Virus record (IMG/VR): IMGVR_UViG_3300033153_006798
Coordinates: 1-41,934 of that record
Length of the DNA: 41,934 nt
Direction: 5' to 3' (one strand)
Origin: a virus
Shown here: in pieces, positions 14,351 through 22,424 of the stretch
How the letters are laid out: each line of letters starts with the position of its first letter
Position numbering within the stretch: position 1 is the stretch's first letter
Notes under the pieces: generated by a model
Database searches by the model: none
Told to the model about the DNA's origin: nothing
What the model saw: the letters and a program-made list of their open reading frames with translations, nothing else
Made by a program: the position numbers and the translations under genes

Positions 14351-16405
14351 CTAAATTACCTCCATTTTAGTAACTAGAATGGAAGATAGAACCATGTCGA
14401 TTATTATATATCCTTGACCTAATTTTTCGATATATTTGTCTTCAATCATCTTCTGCGCATTGCCTCCTTTATGTGATGGTTTTACTGTCTGACTTGCTGA
14501 GCCTCTAGTATATATATTGTTCTCTACAAGATGATCGCTCCATACAGAAGAAGCTATATAAGGCAATAACTCACCATCTCCGTTATGCTTCATTTCCTGC
14601 TTTGATGATAACCATGCTTTTTCTAGATTTGATATTATTATTGAAGTTTTTTTATCTGTTCTTTTTACCCTCTCGTCGTTATCTCCTATAGCAACACAAG
14701 TGCTTTTTGTATCCCCGAATTTACCTATACCCATTTCTATTATTTCTAATTTATATGGGATTTCATCTCCTTTGCTTCCTAATGCTCTTTGTTTTGTAAC
14801 CATGGCTGTTTTATTCCCACCCTCATTTATTACATTTATTTCAGTATCAATGTGAGCGTAAATAGAAGATGAACCACGGGCCCCTTTTGTTTTATCCTTT
14901 CCTGAGTGGTGGATAACTAAAACTGCTGCATTTGTTTTCTTGGCTATTATTTCAAACTTCTGCATTATTGGAGCCATATCTTCAGTTGAGTTTTCATTTG
15001 CTCCTGCGGAAATTTGAGCAAGAGTATCAACTAATATAAATCCTATTTTAGCGTTTATTTTCTTTTCTAATGCAGAAACAAGATCAATTACTCTGTGATA
15101 AGATTCTGGTTTTTCAAAAAAGTTAATAGGTCTGGTGGTTAAAATTATATCGTCAATATCACAATTATGATAATTTTTCATAGCTTGTATCCTCTCTTGA
15201 ATAGAATCCGGAGATTCGACGGCAAGATACAAAACGTGACATTTTTCTGTCTGTCTACCGTAACAACTCCAACCCATAGAAACATCACGGGCAAGAGATA
15301 AAGAAAAGAAGGTTTTCCCGCTGTTGGAATCACCGTAAATAATAGCAGTTCGCCCTTTGATTAAAAGCTCCTGTATTAATTCATCAGGAGGGATATATTC
15401 TTTCGGTATATCTCCACTAAAATATACCCCGAATTCATCGAAGATAGAATCTTCATTAAGCAATATTAAACTTATATCTTCCCCTGCTTCACGGCAATCA
15501 TTAAAATCTGATCCATCAGATCCAGGGGAAATTATTAAATCTCCACCTATATAATCTGCTGCCTTTTCTCCCTCACGTTCCCCAACTTCGCCATTATCAG
15601 CTGCAACAATAATTCTTTTATCTGGGTTTTGTTCTCTTGCCATTTTAGCAGTAAATGATAAATTCTTTGCAGAGAATCCGACATAACAAGCTTTACCAGT
15701 TTCTTCGTAGATAGTTGCTGCGGTTGCTATTCCTTCAGATACAAATATTATGTCTGATAAGGTTATATCTCCTATTAAAAAATAAGTATCAGTTGCTCTA
15801 CGACCGAACACATTTTTTTTAATCCATTTACCATCTTCATCTTTATTCGGTAAAATTCTCTGATAAGATTGAATGTCTCCAGTTTCATTTATTCTAGGGA
15901 TAATTAATTCATAAGCATTATTTATTTTTAGGCCATAAGATCCTTTTAATCCTTTCGCTGTTAAATATGAATGATTATTTGGTGCTGGTAAGAAGAGATT
16001 CCATTCATTAGTTGATCGATCAATTGACTGCTTAATGTATATTTTTAAGTCCGCTTCTCTTTTCTTTTTTGATATTTCAATTGATTCCCTTAAGTGTTTA
16101 AGTTCTTTTTTTGTCAATTCCTTCATAGAACTGTGTACTTTGTGAGATACACTTTCTCTATGATTACCAACTACACCGGCGATAAAATTAATATCCTGGA
16201 AGAAAACATACCATCCTGTATCATCGCCTTTCTTATCAGAAGTGGCAAATCTATGAATATTTCCGTCAGAAATAATATTCTTAGGTAAAATTATTCCTAA
16301 TTCACTGGATTTTTTTCTTATATTTTCTTTTGGATCAACAGGAAAATTAAAAATCTTAGGCGTATTCTCTATTTCTTTGAGAGAAATCGGTTTTGGTAAT
16401 ATCAT
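14351..16405 (-). CDS. Primase-helicase (TOPRIM plus RepA-like ATPase)
   Basis: A 684-residue replication protein. Residues about 120-310 form the primase part with a TOPRIM core: FVSEGIATAATIYE (Glu motif), then IIVAADNGEVGEREG, where AADN takes the place of the usual DxD region, and DFNDC. Residues about 335-590 are a RecA-like hexameric helicase of the RepA type: Walker A YGDSNSGKTFF, Walker B FILVDTLAQIS, and AAVLVIHHSGKDKTKGARGSS. The C-terminal 90 residues look like a winged helix that could bind DNA. No N-terminal zinc finger is present. With no phage polymerase visible, it probably loads host polymerase at the phage origin. Confidence 0.87.
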   Translation of the reverse strand: MILPKPISLKEIENTPKIFNFPVDPKENIRKKSSELGIILPKNIISDGNIHRFATSDKKGDDTGWYVFFQDINFIAGVVGNHRESVSHKVHSSMKELTKKELKHLRESIEISKKKREADLKIYIKQSIDRSTNEWNLFLPAPNNHSYLTAKGLKGSYGLKINNAYELIIPRINETGDIQSYQRILPNKDEDGKWIKKNVFGRRATDTYFLIGDITLSDIIFVSEGIATAATIYEETGKACYVGFSAKNLSFTAKMAREQNPDKRIIVAADNGEVGEREGEKAADYIGGDLIISPGSDGSDFNDCREAGEDISLILLNEDSIFDEFGVYFSGDIPKEYIPPDELIQELLIKGRTAIIYGDSNSGKTFFSLSLARDVSMGWSCYGRQTEKCHVLYLAVESPDSIQERIQAMKNYHNCDIDDIILTTRPINFFEKPESYHRVIDLVSALEKKINAKIGFILVDTLAQISAGANENSTEDMAPIMQKFEIIAKKTNAAVLVIHHSGKDKTKGARGSSSIYAHIDTEINVINEGGNKTAMVTKQRALGSKGDEIPYKLEIIEMGIGKFGDTKSTCVAIGDNDERVKRTDKKTSIIISNLEKAWLSSKQEMKHNGDGELLPYIASSVWSDHLVENNIYTRGSASQTVKPSHKGGNAQKMIEDKYIEKLGQGYIIIDMVLSSILVTKMEVI

Positions 16406-16407
16406 AT

Positions 16408-16581
16408 TTAAGGATTCTTTTTAAAATATTCGTTAAGTTTAATCATTGTTTCATAAGATGGACTTTTTGAAACTCCATAAGATATATTATAAATGCCTTG
16501 TCGGCTTAATCCCGTTTTTTCTGCAATAACAGAAATTCTCCTATCTTTTAATTTTTCTCTGACTTCTTTAACTGATAACAT
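16408..16581 (-). CDS. Small helix-turn-helix protein
   Basis: A 57-residue protein made of one helix-turn-helix: LKDRRISVIAEKTGLSRQGI, then a second part SPSYETMIKLNEYF. It resembles short Cro-like proteins. Its start overlaps the end of the HNH gene by 14 bases, and it ends two bases before the primase ATG, so it is co-translated with both. It may repress the nearby promoter pair at 17310-17344 or bind the ATTACC cluster. Confidence 0.75.
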   Translation of the reverse strand: MLSVKEVREKLKDRRISVIAEKTGLSRQGIYNISYGVSKSPSYETMIKLNEYFKKNP

Positions 16582-17308
16582 AATTTAATTTAGCTCCTTT
16601 CTTTAAATTATCTATAGCCCATAATGGTTGTAGATTTGTATAATGATTTAATCTTATTATATCTTCTTTTGTTTTTGCTGTAGCAAGTGGGATTTTGTGA
16701 TCAATATGCCATTCAGATCTATTATCCCATAACATACCAGATTTAAATTGATTTTCTATATATTCTTTAAAGAATTCAAAAGAGCATTCAAGGATATTTT
16801 CTGTTTTTGTATTTTTTCGTAATCCTTTTGATTTTAATCCTTCTCTTACCAATGTCCTAACAGAACAAGATAAACAATATAATTTATCTTCTTTTCTTCT
16901 TTTCTTGTTTTTAATTCTTATTCTATTTTTATTTTCTTGATAATAAATTTTTCTTCTTTCTTTTAATATTTCTTTATCTCGATCTCTATATGATTTATTT
17001 CTATTAAATATTTTTTCTTTATTTTTGCTGGCATATATTTTTTGGGTTGCTTTTATTTCTTCTTTTTTATCTTCATATCTTTTCATTTGTCTTTTTATTA
17101 TTTCTTTTTTATTTTTTTCATAATGATTTTTACTTCTTATAGAAACAATTGCTTTGTCAATTTGAATATTATTTAAACATTCAATACAACTTCTACTGGA
17201 AATATATCTTTCTGACATATGCCCTTTGCTACATGGAGTTCCTGTATAATATTTCTTCAAACCTAATCTTATAGCTTTTTCTTTTGTAACTATTTTTTTG
17301 CTTTCCAT
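16568..17308 (-). CDS. HNH endonuclease (homing-type)
   Basis: A 246-residue, very Lys-rich protein. The N-terminal finger has the pattern TGTPCSKGHMSERYISSRSC plus IECL. A long charged helical linker follows, and the HNH core is SEWHIDHKIPLATAKTKE with YTNLQPLWAIDNLKKG. The same layout of finger, helical spacer and HNH occurs in free-standing phage homing endonucleases. It starts at ATG 17308, close to the promoter core, so its mRNA would have almost no leader. Its extreme A/T and Lys content compared with neighbours suggests later arrival. Confidence 0.87.
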   Translation of the reverse strand: MESKKIVTKEKAIRLGLKKYYTGTPCSKGHMSERYISSRSCIECLNNIQIDKAIVSIRSKNHYEKNKKEIIKRQMKRYEDKKEEIKATQKIYASKNKEKIFNRNKSYRDRDKEILKERRKIYYQENKNRIRIKNKKRRKEDKLYCLSCSVRTLVREGLKSKGLRKNTKTENILECSFEFFKEYIENQFKSGMLWDNRSEWHIDHKIPLATAKTKEDIIRLNHYTNLQPLWAIDNLKKGAKLNYVIS

Positions 17309-17309
17309 A

Positions 17310-17338
17310 TTGACAAGTTTACAATGATACTATAATAT
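17310..17338 (+). promoter_or_regulatory. Rightward promoter for the recombination module
   Basis: TTGACA (17310-17315), then TATAAT (17331-17336) at a short 15-base spacing, or TAATAT (17333-17338) at 17 bases. A leader of about 45 bases with AGAGGAG precedes the ATPase start at 17391. It overlaps the leftward promoter in a face-to-face way. Confidence 0.7.
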
Positions 17339-17344
17339 TGTCAA
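17316..17344 (-). promoter_or_regulatory. Leftward promoter for HNH, HTH and primase genes
   Basis: On the minus strand there is TTGACA (17344-17339), a 17-base spacer and TAAACT (17321-17316). The expected start lies next to the HNH ATG at 17308, implying a leaderless or nearly leaderless first message. Each promoter's -10 box lies in the other's spacer, and the two -35 boxes form an inverted repeat TTGACAA/TTGTCAA. Confidence 0.6.
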
Positions 17345-17390
17345 CAGATGGTCGAACAGAAAAACTAAATGACCAGAGGAGAAAAATATT

Positions 17391-18068
17391 ATGAGTATAA
17401 AGCTCAAAAACACAATGGATGTTTTCATGAATGGATTCAAGTGTTTAATTTTTGGAGAATCAGGAGTTGGTAAAACCACGCTGATTGGAACATTAACTGG
17501 TAAAACTTTGATTTTATCAGCAGAAGCAGGTCTTCTTTCTTTATCCGGGAAAGATATCCCGTATATTGTCATCAGTTCAATAGATGATCTATACGAAGCA
17601 TATTCTTATATCATCGGAGAAGAAGGGTCAGAATTTGATACTATTGCAATTGATAGTATTTCAGAGATTGCAGACGTTCTTTTACATGAAGAATTAAAAA
17701 AATCAGCAGATCCAAGAAAAGGTTATGGTGAAATGCAAACAAAAATTGCAGATATAATAAGAAGATTCAGGGATATACCTAAAAATATTATTATGACTGC
17801 AACTCTTGAAAAAACTCAGGATGATCTCGGCCGCCTTCTTTATTCTCCTGCTATGCCTGGCAAAAAAGCAGGGCAGAAATTACCCTATCAATTCGATTTA
17901 GTTTTAGCTTTAAGAGCTGAAACGGATCAGGAAGGGCAGAGGATAAGAGCTTTACAGACTCAATCTGACGGTATCTGGTTGGCAAAAGACAGAAGCGGAC
18001 GTCTTGAGTTTTGGGAGTCTCCAGACCTTGGATCAATCATAAGCAAACTCGGAGAACAAAAATCATGA
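17391..18068 (+). CDS. Sak4-like RecA-fold ATPase (single-strand annealing recombinase)
   Basis: A 225-residue P-loop protein of the AAA_24/Sak4 type. It has a Walker A FGESGVGKTTLIGTL (residues 21-35), LILSAEAGLLSLSG, a Walker B-like DTIAIDSISEIAD (near 84-96), KGYGEMQTKIADIIRRFRD and the arginine-rich tail of the core. Length and order match Sak4, a minimal Rad51/RecA relative that anneals single strands in phage recombination. The paired SSB-like gene downstream supports this, since Sak4 works with a partner SSB. The start follows AGAGGAG; the stop overlaps the next ATG. Confidence 0.85.
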   Translation: MSIKLKNTMDVFMNGFKCLIFGESGVGKTTLIGTLTGKTLILSAEAGLLSLSGKDIPYIVISSIDDLYEAYSYIIGEEGSEFDTIAIDSISEIADVLLHEELKKSADPRKGYGEMQTKIADIIRRFRDIPKNIIMTATLEKTQDDLGRLLYSPAMPGKKAGQKLPYQFDLVLALRAETDQEGQRIRALQTQSDGIWLAKDRSGRLEFWESPDLGSIISKLGEQKS

Positions 18069-18421
18069 AAAACTTGTATGAAAAATGGATCGAGGCGAAA
18101 GTCGCTGAAGATTTCGCGAAAGAAGTTAGACGGGAACTTGAGGATAAAATCATTCTTGAGAGACCAGACGAAACCGGATTCTCAGTAAAGATTACCGAAC
18201 GCATAAACCGAAAAGTTAATAGTGATTTACTTCAGGAGATTGCTGCAGAAAATGGGTTGACTGACCACTTGTCTTCACTTTTCAGATGGAAAGCAGAAGT
18301 CAACTCGAAAGATTGGAAAGCAGCAGATAAGAAAATAACAGATCCTTTATCGGATGCAATCACAAGCACACCGGGACGGGCAAGTTTTAAAGTGGAAAGG
18401 ATTATAGAAGGAGAAAAATAA
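18065..18421 (+). CDS. Phage protein of unknown function linked to Sak4
   Basis: A 118-residue charged protein. The start is ATG 18065, which overlaps the Sak4 stop (ATGA); the longer frame upstream lacks a ribosome site. It opens with a helix LYEKWIEAKVAEDFAKEVRR. The pattern TERINRKVNSDLLQEIAAENGL, then LFRWKAEVNSKDWKAADKKI and TPGRASFKVERI, is one I associate with small proteins next to recombination genes in several phages; their role is unknown. It may help Sak4 or the SSB. Confidence 0.65.
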   Translation: MKNLYEKWIEAKVAEDFAKEVRRELEDKIILERPDETGFSVKITERINRKVNSDLLQEIAAENGLTDHLSSLFRWKAEVNSKDWKAADKKITDPLSDAITSTPGRASFKVERIIEGEK

Positions 18422-18422
18422 G

Positions 18423-18674
18423 ATGCTCTGTGATTGTATTGAAGATCTTGAAAAAAGAATGATTGAAAAAGGTTATCTTGAATCTAGGGTAATGAATATC
18501 GGACATGTGATTATTGATAATACTTTTGTATCAAAATTAAACATACCTGTAGAATACAGGGAGAACAAAAAAGATGGGACTCCGAAGAAAAACAAATCAA
18601 CAATAAGTGTTATGTCTTCTTTTTGTCCCTTTTGCGGAAAATCAACTAAAACAGAACAGGAGAGTGAAAAATGA
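18423..18674 (+). CDS. Small zinc-binding protein
   Basis: An 83-residue protein with an N-terminal LCDCIEDLEKRM and a C-terminal CPFCGK knuckle, giving four Cys that could bind one zinc. The middle is a charged strand region. Small proteins with this start and end are frequent in phage recombination clusters. It overlaps the SSB-like gene by four bases. Confidence 0.65.
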   Translation: MLCDCIEDLEKRMIEKGYLESRVMNIGHVIIDNTFVSKLNIPVEYRENKKDGTPKKNKSTISVMSSFCPFCGKSTKTEQESEK

Positions 18675-19147
18675 ACATAGGACAGGAAATTGACGTAAAA
18701 GACATACCAACCGAATCAGCATTTGCACCGTTGCCAGCAGGCTGGTATCAGGCAAGCGTGAAAGCTGTAGAGCTAAAGACATCGAATGCCGGGACAAGTA
18801 CTTATATGAATATACAATATTCAATTTTGGGGTCGACACATCAGGGGCGTGTAGTATTCGGGATGTGCGGAGTGTCAAATCAAGATCCGGAGAAGGAAGG
18901 AACAAGCCGGTATTTTATGGGTCAGCTCATGAGAGCTGCAGGAATTCAGAGATTGACTGATACTGATCAGTTGGTTGGTGCTAATCTGGAAATTAAACTA
19001 ACAGTAAGAGCTAAGACTGCAGAGTACGACGCTTCGAATAATGTGAAAGAATACCGGGCAATAAGTGGAAGTTCTCTGCCAACTGCTCAGAAAGTGGAAA
19101 GTGTAGCAGCTGCACCAAGTAGTGCTCCCCCGTGGCAAAAAAAATAA
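18671..19147 (+). CDS. DUF669-family SSB-like protein
   Basis: A 158-residue protein matching the DUF669 pattern: PLPAGWYQASVKAVELKTSNAG near the N-terminus, MNIQYSILGSTHQGRVVF, a central segment with GTSRYFMGQLMRAAG, and LVGANLEIKLTVRAKT. Members behave as phage single-strand binding proteins and are often paired with Sak4 or Erf-like annealing proteins. The C-terminal tail is Ala/Ser/Pro-rich and ends PPWQKK rather than in the acidic tip of bacterial SSB, so its partner docking would differ. Confidence 0.8.
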   Translation: MNIGQEIDVKDIPTESAFAPLPAGWYQASVKAVELKTSNAGTSTYMNIQYSILGSTHQGRVVFGMCGVSNQDPEKEGTSRYFMGQLMRAAGIQRLTDTDQLVGANLEIKLTVRAKTAEYDASNNVKEYRAISGSSLPTAQKVESVAAAPSSAPPWQKK

Positions 19148-19150
19148 TAT

Positions 19151-19178
19151 AAATTAGGGGCTTTAAAACCCCTAATTT
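19151..19178 (+). terminator. Rho-independent-type hairpin after the SSB-like gene
   Basis: AAATTAGGGG and CCCCTAATTT form a perfect ten-base-pair stem around a loop of eight, with the T-rich end as part of the stem and TTA after it. It stands between the SSB-like gene and the HNH gene, so transcription of the downstream nuclease and helicase must read through or start anew. Confidence 0.72.
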
Positions 19179-19191
19179 TAAGGAGTATTAT

Positions 19192-19689
19192 GTGAAAGAG
19201 ATATGGAGAGAAATAAAAGAGTACAATGGTGATTATTTAATTTCTAATTTAGGTAAAATTAAATCTATTAAAAATAATAAAGTGACAATAAAGAAGCAAT
19301 GGAATGACAAAGATTGTTATTTAAATGTTTCTTTATATTTTCTGAATAAAAAGTGTCAGAAAAAAGTTCATAGATTGGTAGCTCAAGAATTTTTATCTAA
19401 TCCAGAGAATAAACCGCAAATAAATCACATTGATGGGAACAAACAAAACAACAATATTGACAATTTAGAATGGTGTACTAATTCAGAAAACATGATACAT
19501 GCTTATAAGACTGGATTAAGAGAAATCAGAATAGGTGAAAATGGCTATAATTCAAAATTAACTGAATCAAATGTAAGATGTATAAGGCTTTCAAATGTAG
19601 ATATGAAAAATTTAGCAAATATTTACAATGTAACTTGTACCACTATTTTTAATATAAAAAAACGAAAAACATGGAGACATGTATCATGA
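19192..19689 (+). CDS. NUMOD4-HNH homing endonuclease
   Basis: A 165-residue protein. The N-terminus EIWREIKEYNGDYLISNLGK is a NUMOD4 motif. It is followed by an HNH_3 core: KVHRLVAQEFL, then INHIDGNKQNNNIDNLEWC and a helix-turn-helix-like end (NLANIYNVTCTTIFNIKK) that would bind DNA. The start is GTG 19192: AGGAG lies seven to eight bases upstream, and the adjacent ATG meets a stop at once. It sits just after a terminator and its stop overlaps the next ATG (ATGA), so it looks inserted within the recombination operon. Confidence 0.9.
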   Translation: MKEIWREIKEYNGDYLISNLGKIKSIKNNKVTIKKQWNDKDCYLNVSLYFLNKKCQKKVHRLVAQEFLSNPENKPQINHIDGNKQNNNIDNLEWCTNSENMIHAYKTGLREIRIGENGYNSKLTESNVRCIRLSNVDMKNLANIYNVTCTTIFNIKKRKTWRHVS

Positions 19690-20813
19690 AACTACAAACC
19701 CCGATTGACAATTCAATATCTTCACTTATCGATAAATATCATGAAGAAAGCAATACTAACCCTTTTCGTCCTCATATGGGAGTATCTTTAATTGGTAATG
19801 AATGCGAGAGATATTTATTTCTCGTTTTTCGCTGGGCTGTTGCTCCCAATTTTCCCGGTCGTATTCTCCGCCTTTTCCGTAGAGGCCAACTTGAAGAGAA
19901 TCAGATTGTACTTGATTTAAAGAACATTGGTATTTATGTACATGACCAGCAAAAACGGGTCAATTTTAATTATCATGTATCGGGTTCAATTGACGGGATT
20001 ATAAAAGGTGGCATTCCTGAAGCTCCGAAATCTGAACACCTTTTAGAAATGAAATCATATAATGATTCAAGATTTAAGAAATTAAAAAAAGAAGGTGTTG
20101 AAAAATCCGACTCTGTTTATTTTGTCCAGTGTAATGTTTATATGGATGGTCTTGGAATAGACCGGGCTTTATTTTATGCAGTAAATAAAAACACCGATGA
20201 GATTTATACCGAGCGCCTTCGGTTAGACAAAAAAGTTTCTAAAAAATATATAGAACGTGCTCAGAAAATCACTATGTCTGATCGTTTACCGTATCCATTA
20301 AGTACTGACCGCACTTTTTTTAAATGTAAAATGTGTAATATGCATGAATTTTGTCATAAAACAAATCTTACAAAAGAAGTAAATTGCAGAACCTGTGCAC
20401 ACTCTACAGCTGAACCGGATAATACTTTTCCCTGTGACCTGCATAAAGGAGAAATACCGGTTGAGTATCAATATCAGGGCTGTCGGTCACACGTGCTGCA
20501 TCCTGATTTAGTACCATGGAAACAGGTAGAAGAGAAAAGCACTGAGAAAACAGCTTGTTATTTGATTGACGGCGTAGAAGTGTTGAATGGTGAAGAGGGG
20601 AAAAGTAGTTTAGAAATATTGGAAGGGCAGGTGGGATTAGTAAAGTCAGTTTTCGAAGGGGTGGAAATAAAAGAAAGTCCTGAGGTGAAAAGGAAAGCGG
20701 AGATTATGCCGGAAGGGAAAACAGAGAAGGAAAAGAAAGAACCGAAAAATAAACAAAAAGAACTTTATCTTGCTCCAAAGCTATGCCCTGAATCGGATTT
20801 ACCTATATGGTAG
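19686..20813 (+). CDS. RecB/Cas4-like PD-(D/E)XK nuclease
   Basis: A 375-residue protein; ATG 19686 overlaps the HNH stop and has GGAG nine bases upstream. Nuclease motifs in order are: LIGNECERYLFLVFRW (a Cys and Arg at the fold's entry), VSGSIDGIIK (catalytic Asp), LLEMKSYND (catalytic E-x-K) and YFVQCNVYMDGLGIDRALFY (the QxxxY helix of RecB-type nucleases). A Cys group (KCKMCNMHEFCH, then CRTCAHS) may hold a metal cluster as in Cas4/AddB. The C-terminal 90 residues are charged and low in complexity. It would process DNA ends for Sak4-mediated recombination with the next gene, a helicase it overlaps. Confidence 0.82.
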   Translation: MKLQTPIDNSISSLIDKYHEESNTNPFRPHMGVSLIGNECERYLFLVFRWAVAPNFPGRILRLFRRGQLEENQIVLDLKNIGIYVHDQQKRVNFNYHVSGSIDGIIKGGIPEAPKSEHLLEMKSYNDSRFKKLKKEGVEKSDSVYFVQCNVYMDGLGIDRALFYAVNKNTDEIYTERLRLDKKVSKKYIERAQKITMSDRLPYPLSTDRTFFKCKMCNMHEFCHKTNLTKEVNCRTCAHSTAEPDNTFPCDLHKGEIPVEYQYQGCRSHVLHPDLVPWKQVEEKSTEKTACYLIDGVEVLNGEEGKSSLEILEGQVGLVKSVFEGVEIKESPEVKRKAEIMPEGKTEKEKKEPKNKQKELYLAPKLCPESDLPIW

Positions 20814-22399
20814 AACTCCGCCCCTATCAGCAAAAAACAATTTCATTACTCTATGAATGGTTTCAATCTAATAATGGAAATCCCTGTATTGATCTTCCGA
20901 CCGGTGCGGGGAAATCTCACATAATTGCAAAAATATGTGAAGATGCTCTGAAAAATTGGCCTGATACAAAAATTCTTATGCTTTGCGCTCAGAAAGAATT
21001 GATTGAACAGAACCGGGATAAACTTTTATCTCACTGGCCGGAAGCTCCGATCGGGATTTATTCCGCATCAATGAGAAAAAAAGAACTGGATTTTCCTATT
21101 ACTTTTGCATCTATCCAGAGCATAAAAAAAAGACTTACTCAATTAGGACATATCAATCTTGTTCTCATAGATGAAGCCCACCAGGTTAATCATAAAGAGG
21201 AGGGGGTTTATAGATTTTTTCTTAAAGCTCTTATGCCTGATCGGATTATAGGATTAACCGCTTCTCCTTTTCGTATGGGACACGGGCTTATTACAGATGA
21301 TCCGGCCATATTTGATGATTTGATAGAACCGGTGACGATTGAGGAATTGCAGAAACAGGGTTTTCTTTCCCGGCTGGTATCTAAACATACAAAACGCAAC
21401 ATTGATGTTTCAGGAGTTCATAAACGGGGCGGGGAATATATAGAAAAAGAACTTCAAAAAGCTGTCGATATTAAAGAAACTAATCTGGCAGTAGTAGAGG
21501 AAGTTATTGAAAGAGCCGGTAATCGTAAATCTTGGCTGTTTTTCTGTACCGGCGTCGATCATGCTACACATATCAGGGATATTTTAAGGGACAAAGGAAT
21601 AAAAGCTGAAACCATTAACGGGAAAACTCCAAAGGATGAGAGAGAACAGATAATAAAAGATTTTAAAGAGGGGAAAATTAAGGCTGTTACTAATAATAAT
21701 GTATTGACTGTTGGGTTTGATTCTCCGAATATTGATTTAATAGCTATGGTCAGACCTACTGAAAGCCCTGGTCTTTATCTTCAGATGGGTGGCCGTGGCC
21801 TCCGGTTAAAAGATCACACTGATCATTGTTTAATATTAGATTTTGCCGGAATAATCGAGAGACACGGCCCGATTACTGATGTACAGATTCCCGGTAGAAA
21901 ATCTGATGAACCGGGAATTCCCCCGTCTAAAATATGCCCTGAATGCGATTCTATTATTGCAGCTCAGTGTAGAGTTTGCCCCGATTGCGGTAATGTATTT
22001 GATTTGAATAAACAGATAAAAGAATGGAAACTGCACCATGATGACATAATGGGGCTATTGCCAAAAGAGTTCCCGGTGTCAAGTTGGGTATGGTGCAAAT
22101 ATACTTCACGCAAAAGCGGGATTGAAATGTTAAGAGTTTCCTACTATGGCGAAGCTCTGAGCGATACCCCAATGAATGAGTATCTGGCTGTTATGCACTC
22201 CGGGTATGCAGGACATAAAGCGATGGAGACATTAAGAATTATTGCAAAAGAATCAGGTGTAGATATAATGAAATATGACAGCCTGGATGCATTGTCAACG
22301 GCTATGACTGCAAGCTATAAACCTGATTTAATTGAGTATAAAAAAGACGGTCGGTATGACAGAATTGTGAATAGAAGATGGGAGCCGATCCCATTTTAA
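20807..22399 (+). CDS. Superfamily 2 DEAH-type helicase
   Basis: A 530-residue helicase. The motifs are: Q-like RPYQQKTISLLYEW, Walker A LPTGAGKSHIIAKI (about residues 29-42), DEAH box LIDEAHQVNH, motif III GLTASPFRMG, then the second RecA domain with TVGFDSPNIDLIAMVRPTES and motif VI LYLQMGGRGLRL. A zinc ribbon follows (CPECDS, CRVCPDCGN), with a C-terminal domain of about 150 residues. It resembles phage RecQ/UvsW-like branch-migration helicases. It overlaps the nuclease gene by seven bases, so the two probably work together on DNA ends or forks. Confidence 0.9.
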   Translation: MVELRPYQQKTISLLYEWFQSNNGNPCIDLPTGAGKSHIIAKICEDALKNWPDTKILMLCAQKELIEQNRDKLLSHWPEAPIGIYSASMRKKELDFPITFASIQSIKKRLTQLGHINLVLIDEAHQVNHKEEGVYRFFLKALMPDRIIGLTASPFRMGHGLITDDPAIFDDLIEPVTIEELQKQGFLSRLVSKHTKRNIDVSGVHKRGGEYIEKELQKAVDIKETNLAVVEEVIERAGNRKSWLFFCTGVDHATHIRDILRDKGIKAETINGKTPKDEREQIIKDFKEGKIKAVTNNNVLTVGFDSPNIDLIAMVRPTESPGLYLQMGGRGLRLKDHTDHCLILDFAGIIERHGPITDVQIPGRKSDEPGIPPSKICPECDSIIAAQCRVCPDCGNVFDLNKQIKEWKLHHDDIMGLLPKEFPVSSWVWCKYTSRKSGIEMLRVSYYGEALSDTPMNEYLAVMHSGYAGHKAMETLRIIAKESGVDIMKYDSLDALSTAMTASYKPDLIEYKKDGRYDRIVNRRWEPIPF

Positions 22400-22424
22400 A
22401 AAATATTATTTTATAGGAGATTTT

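Noticed and set aside
14351-16405. A separate helicase and primase gene
   Set aside because: The frame is continuous, with TOPRIM and RepA-like ATPase motifs in one protein and no internal start with a strong site.
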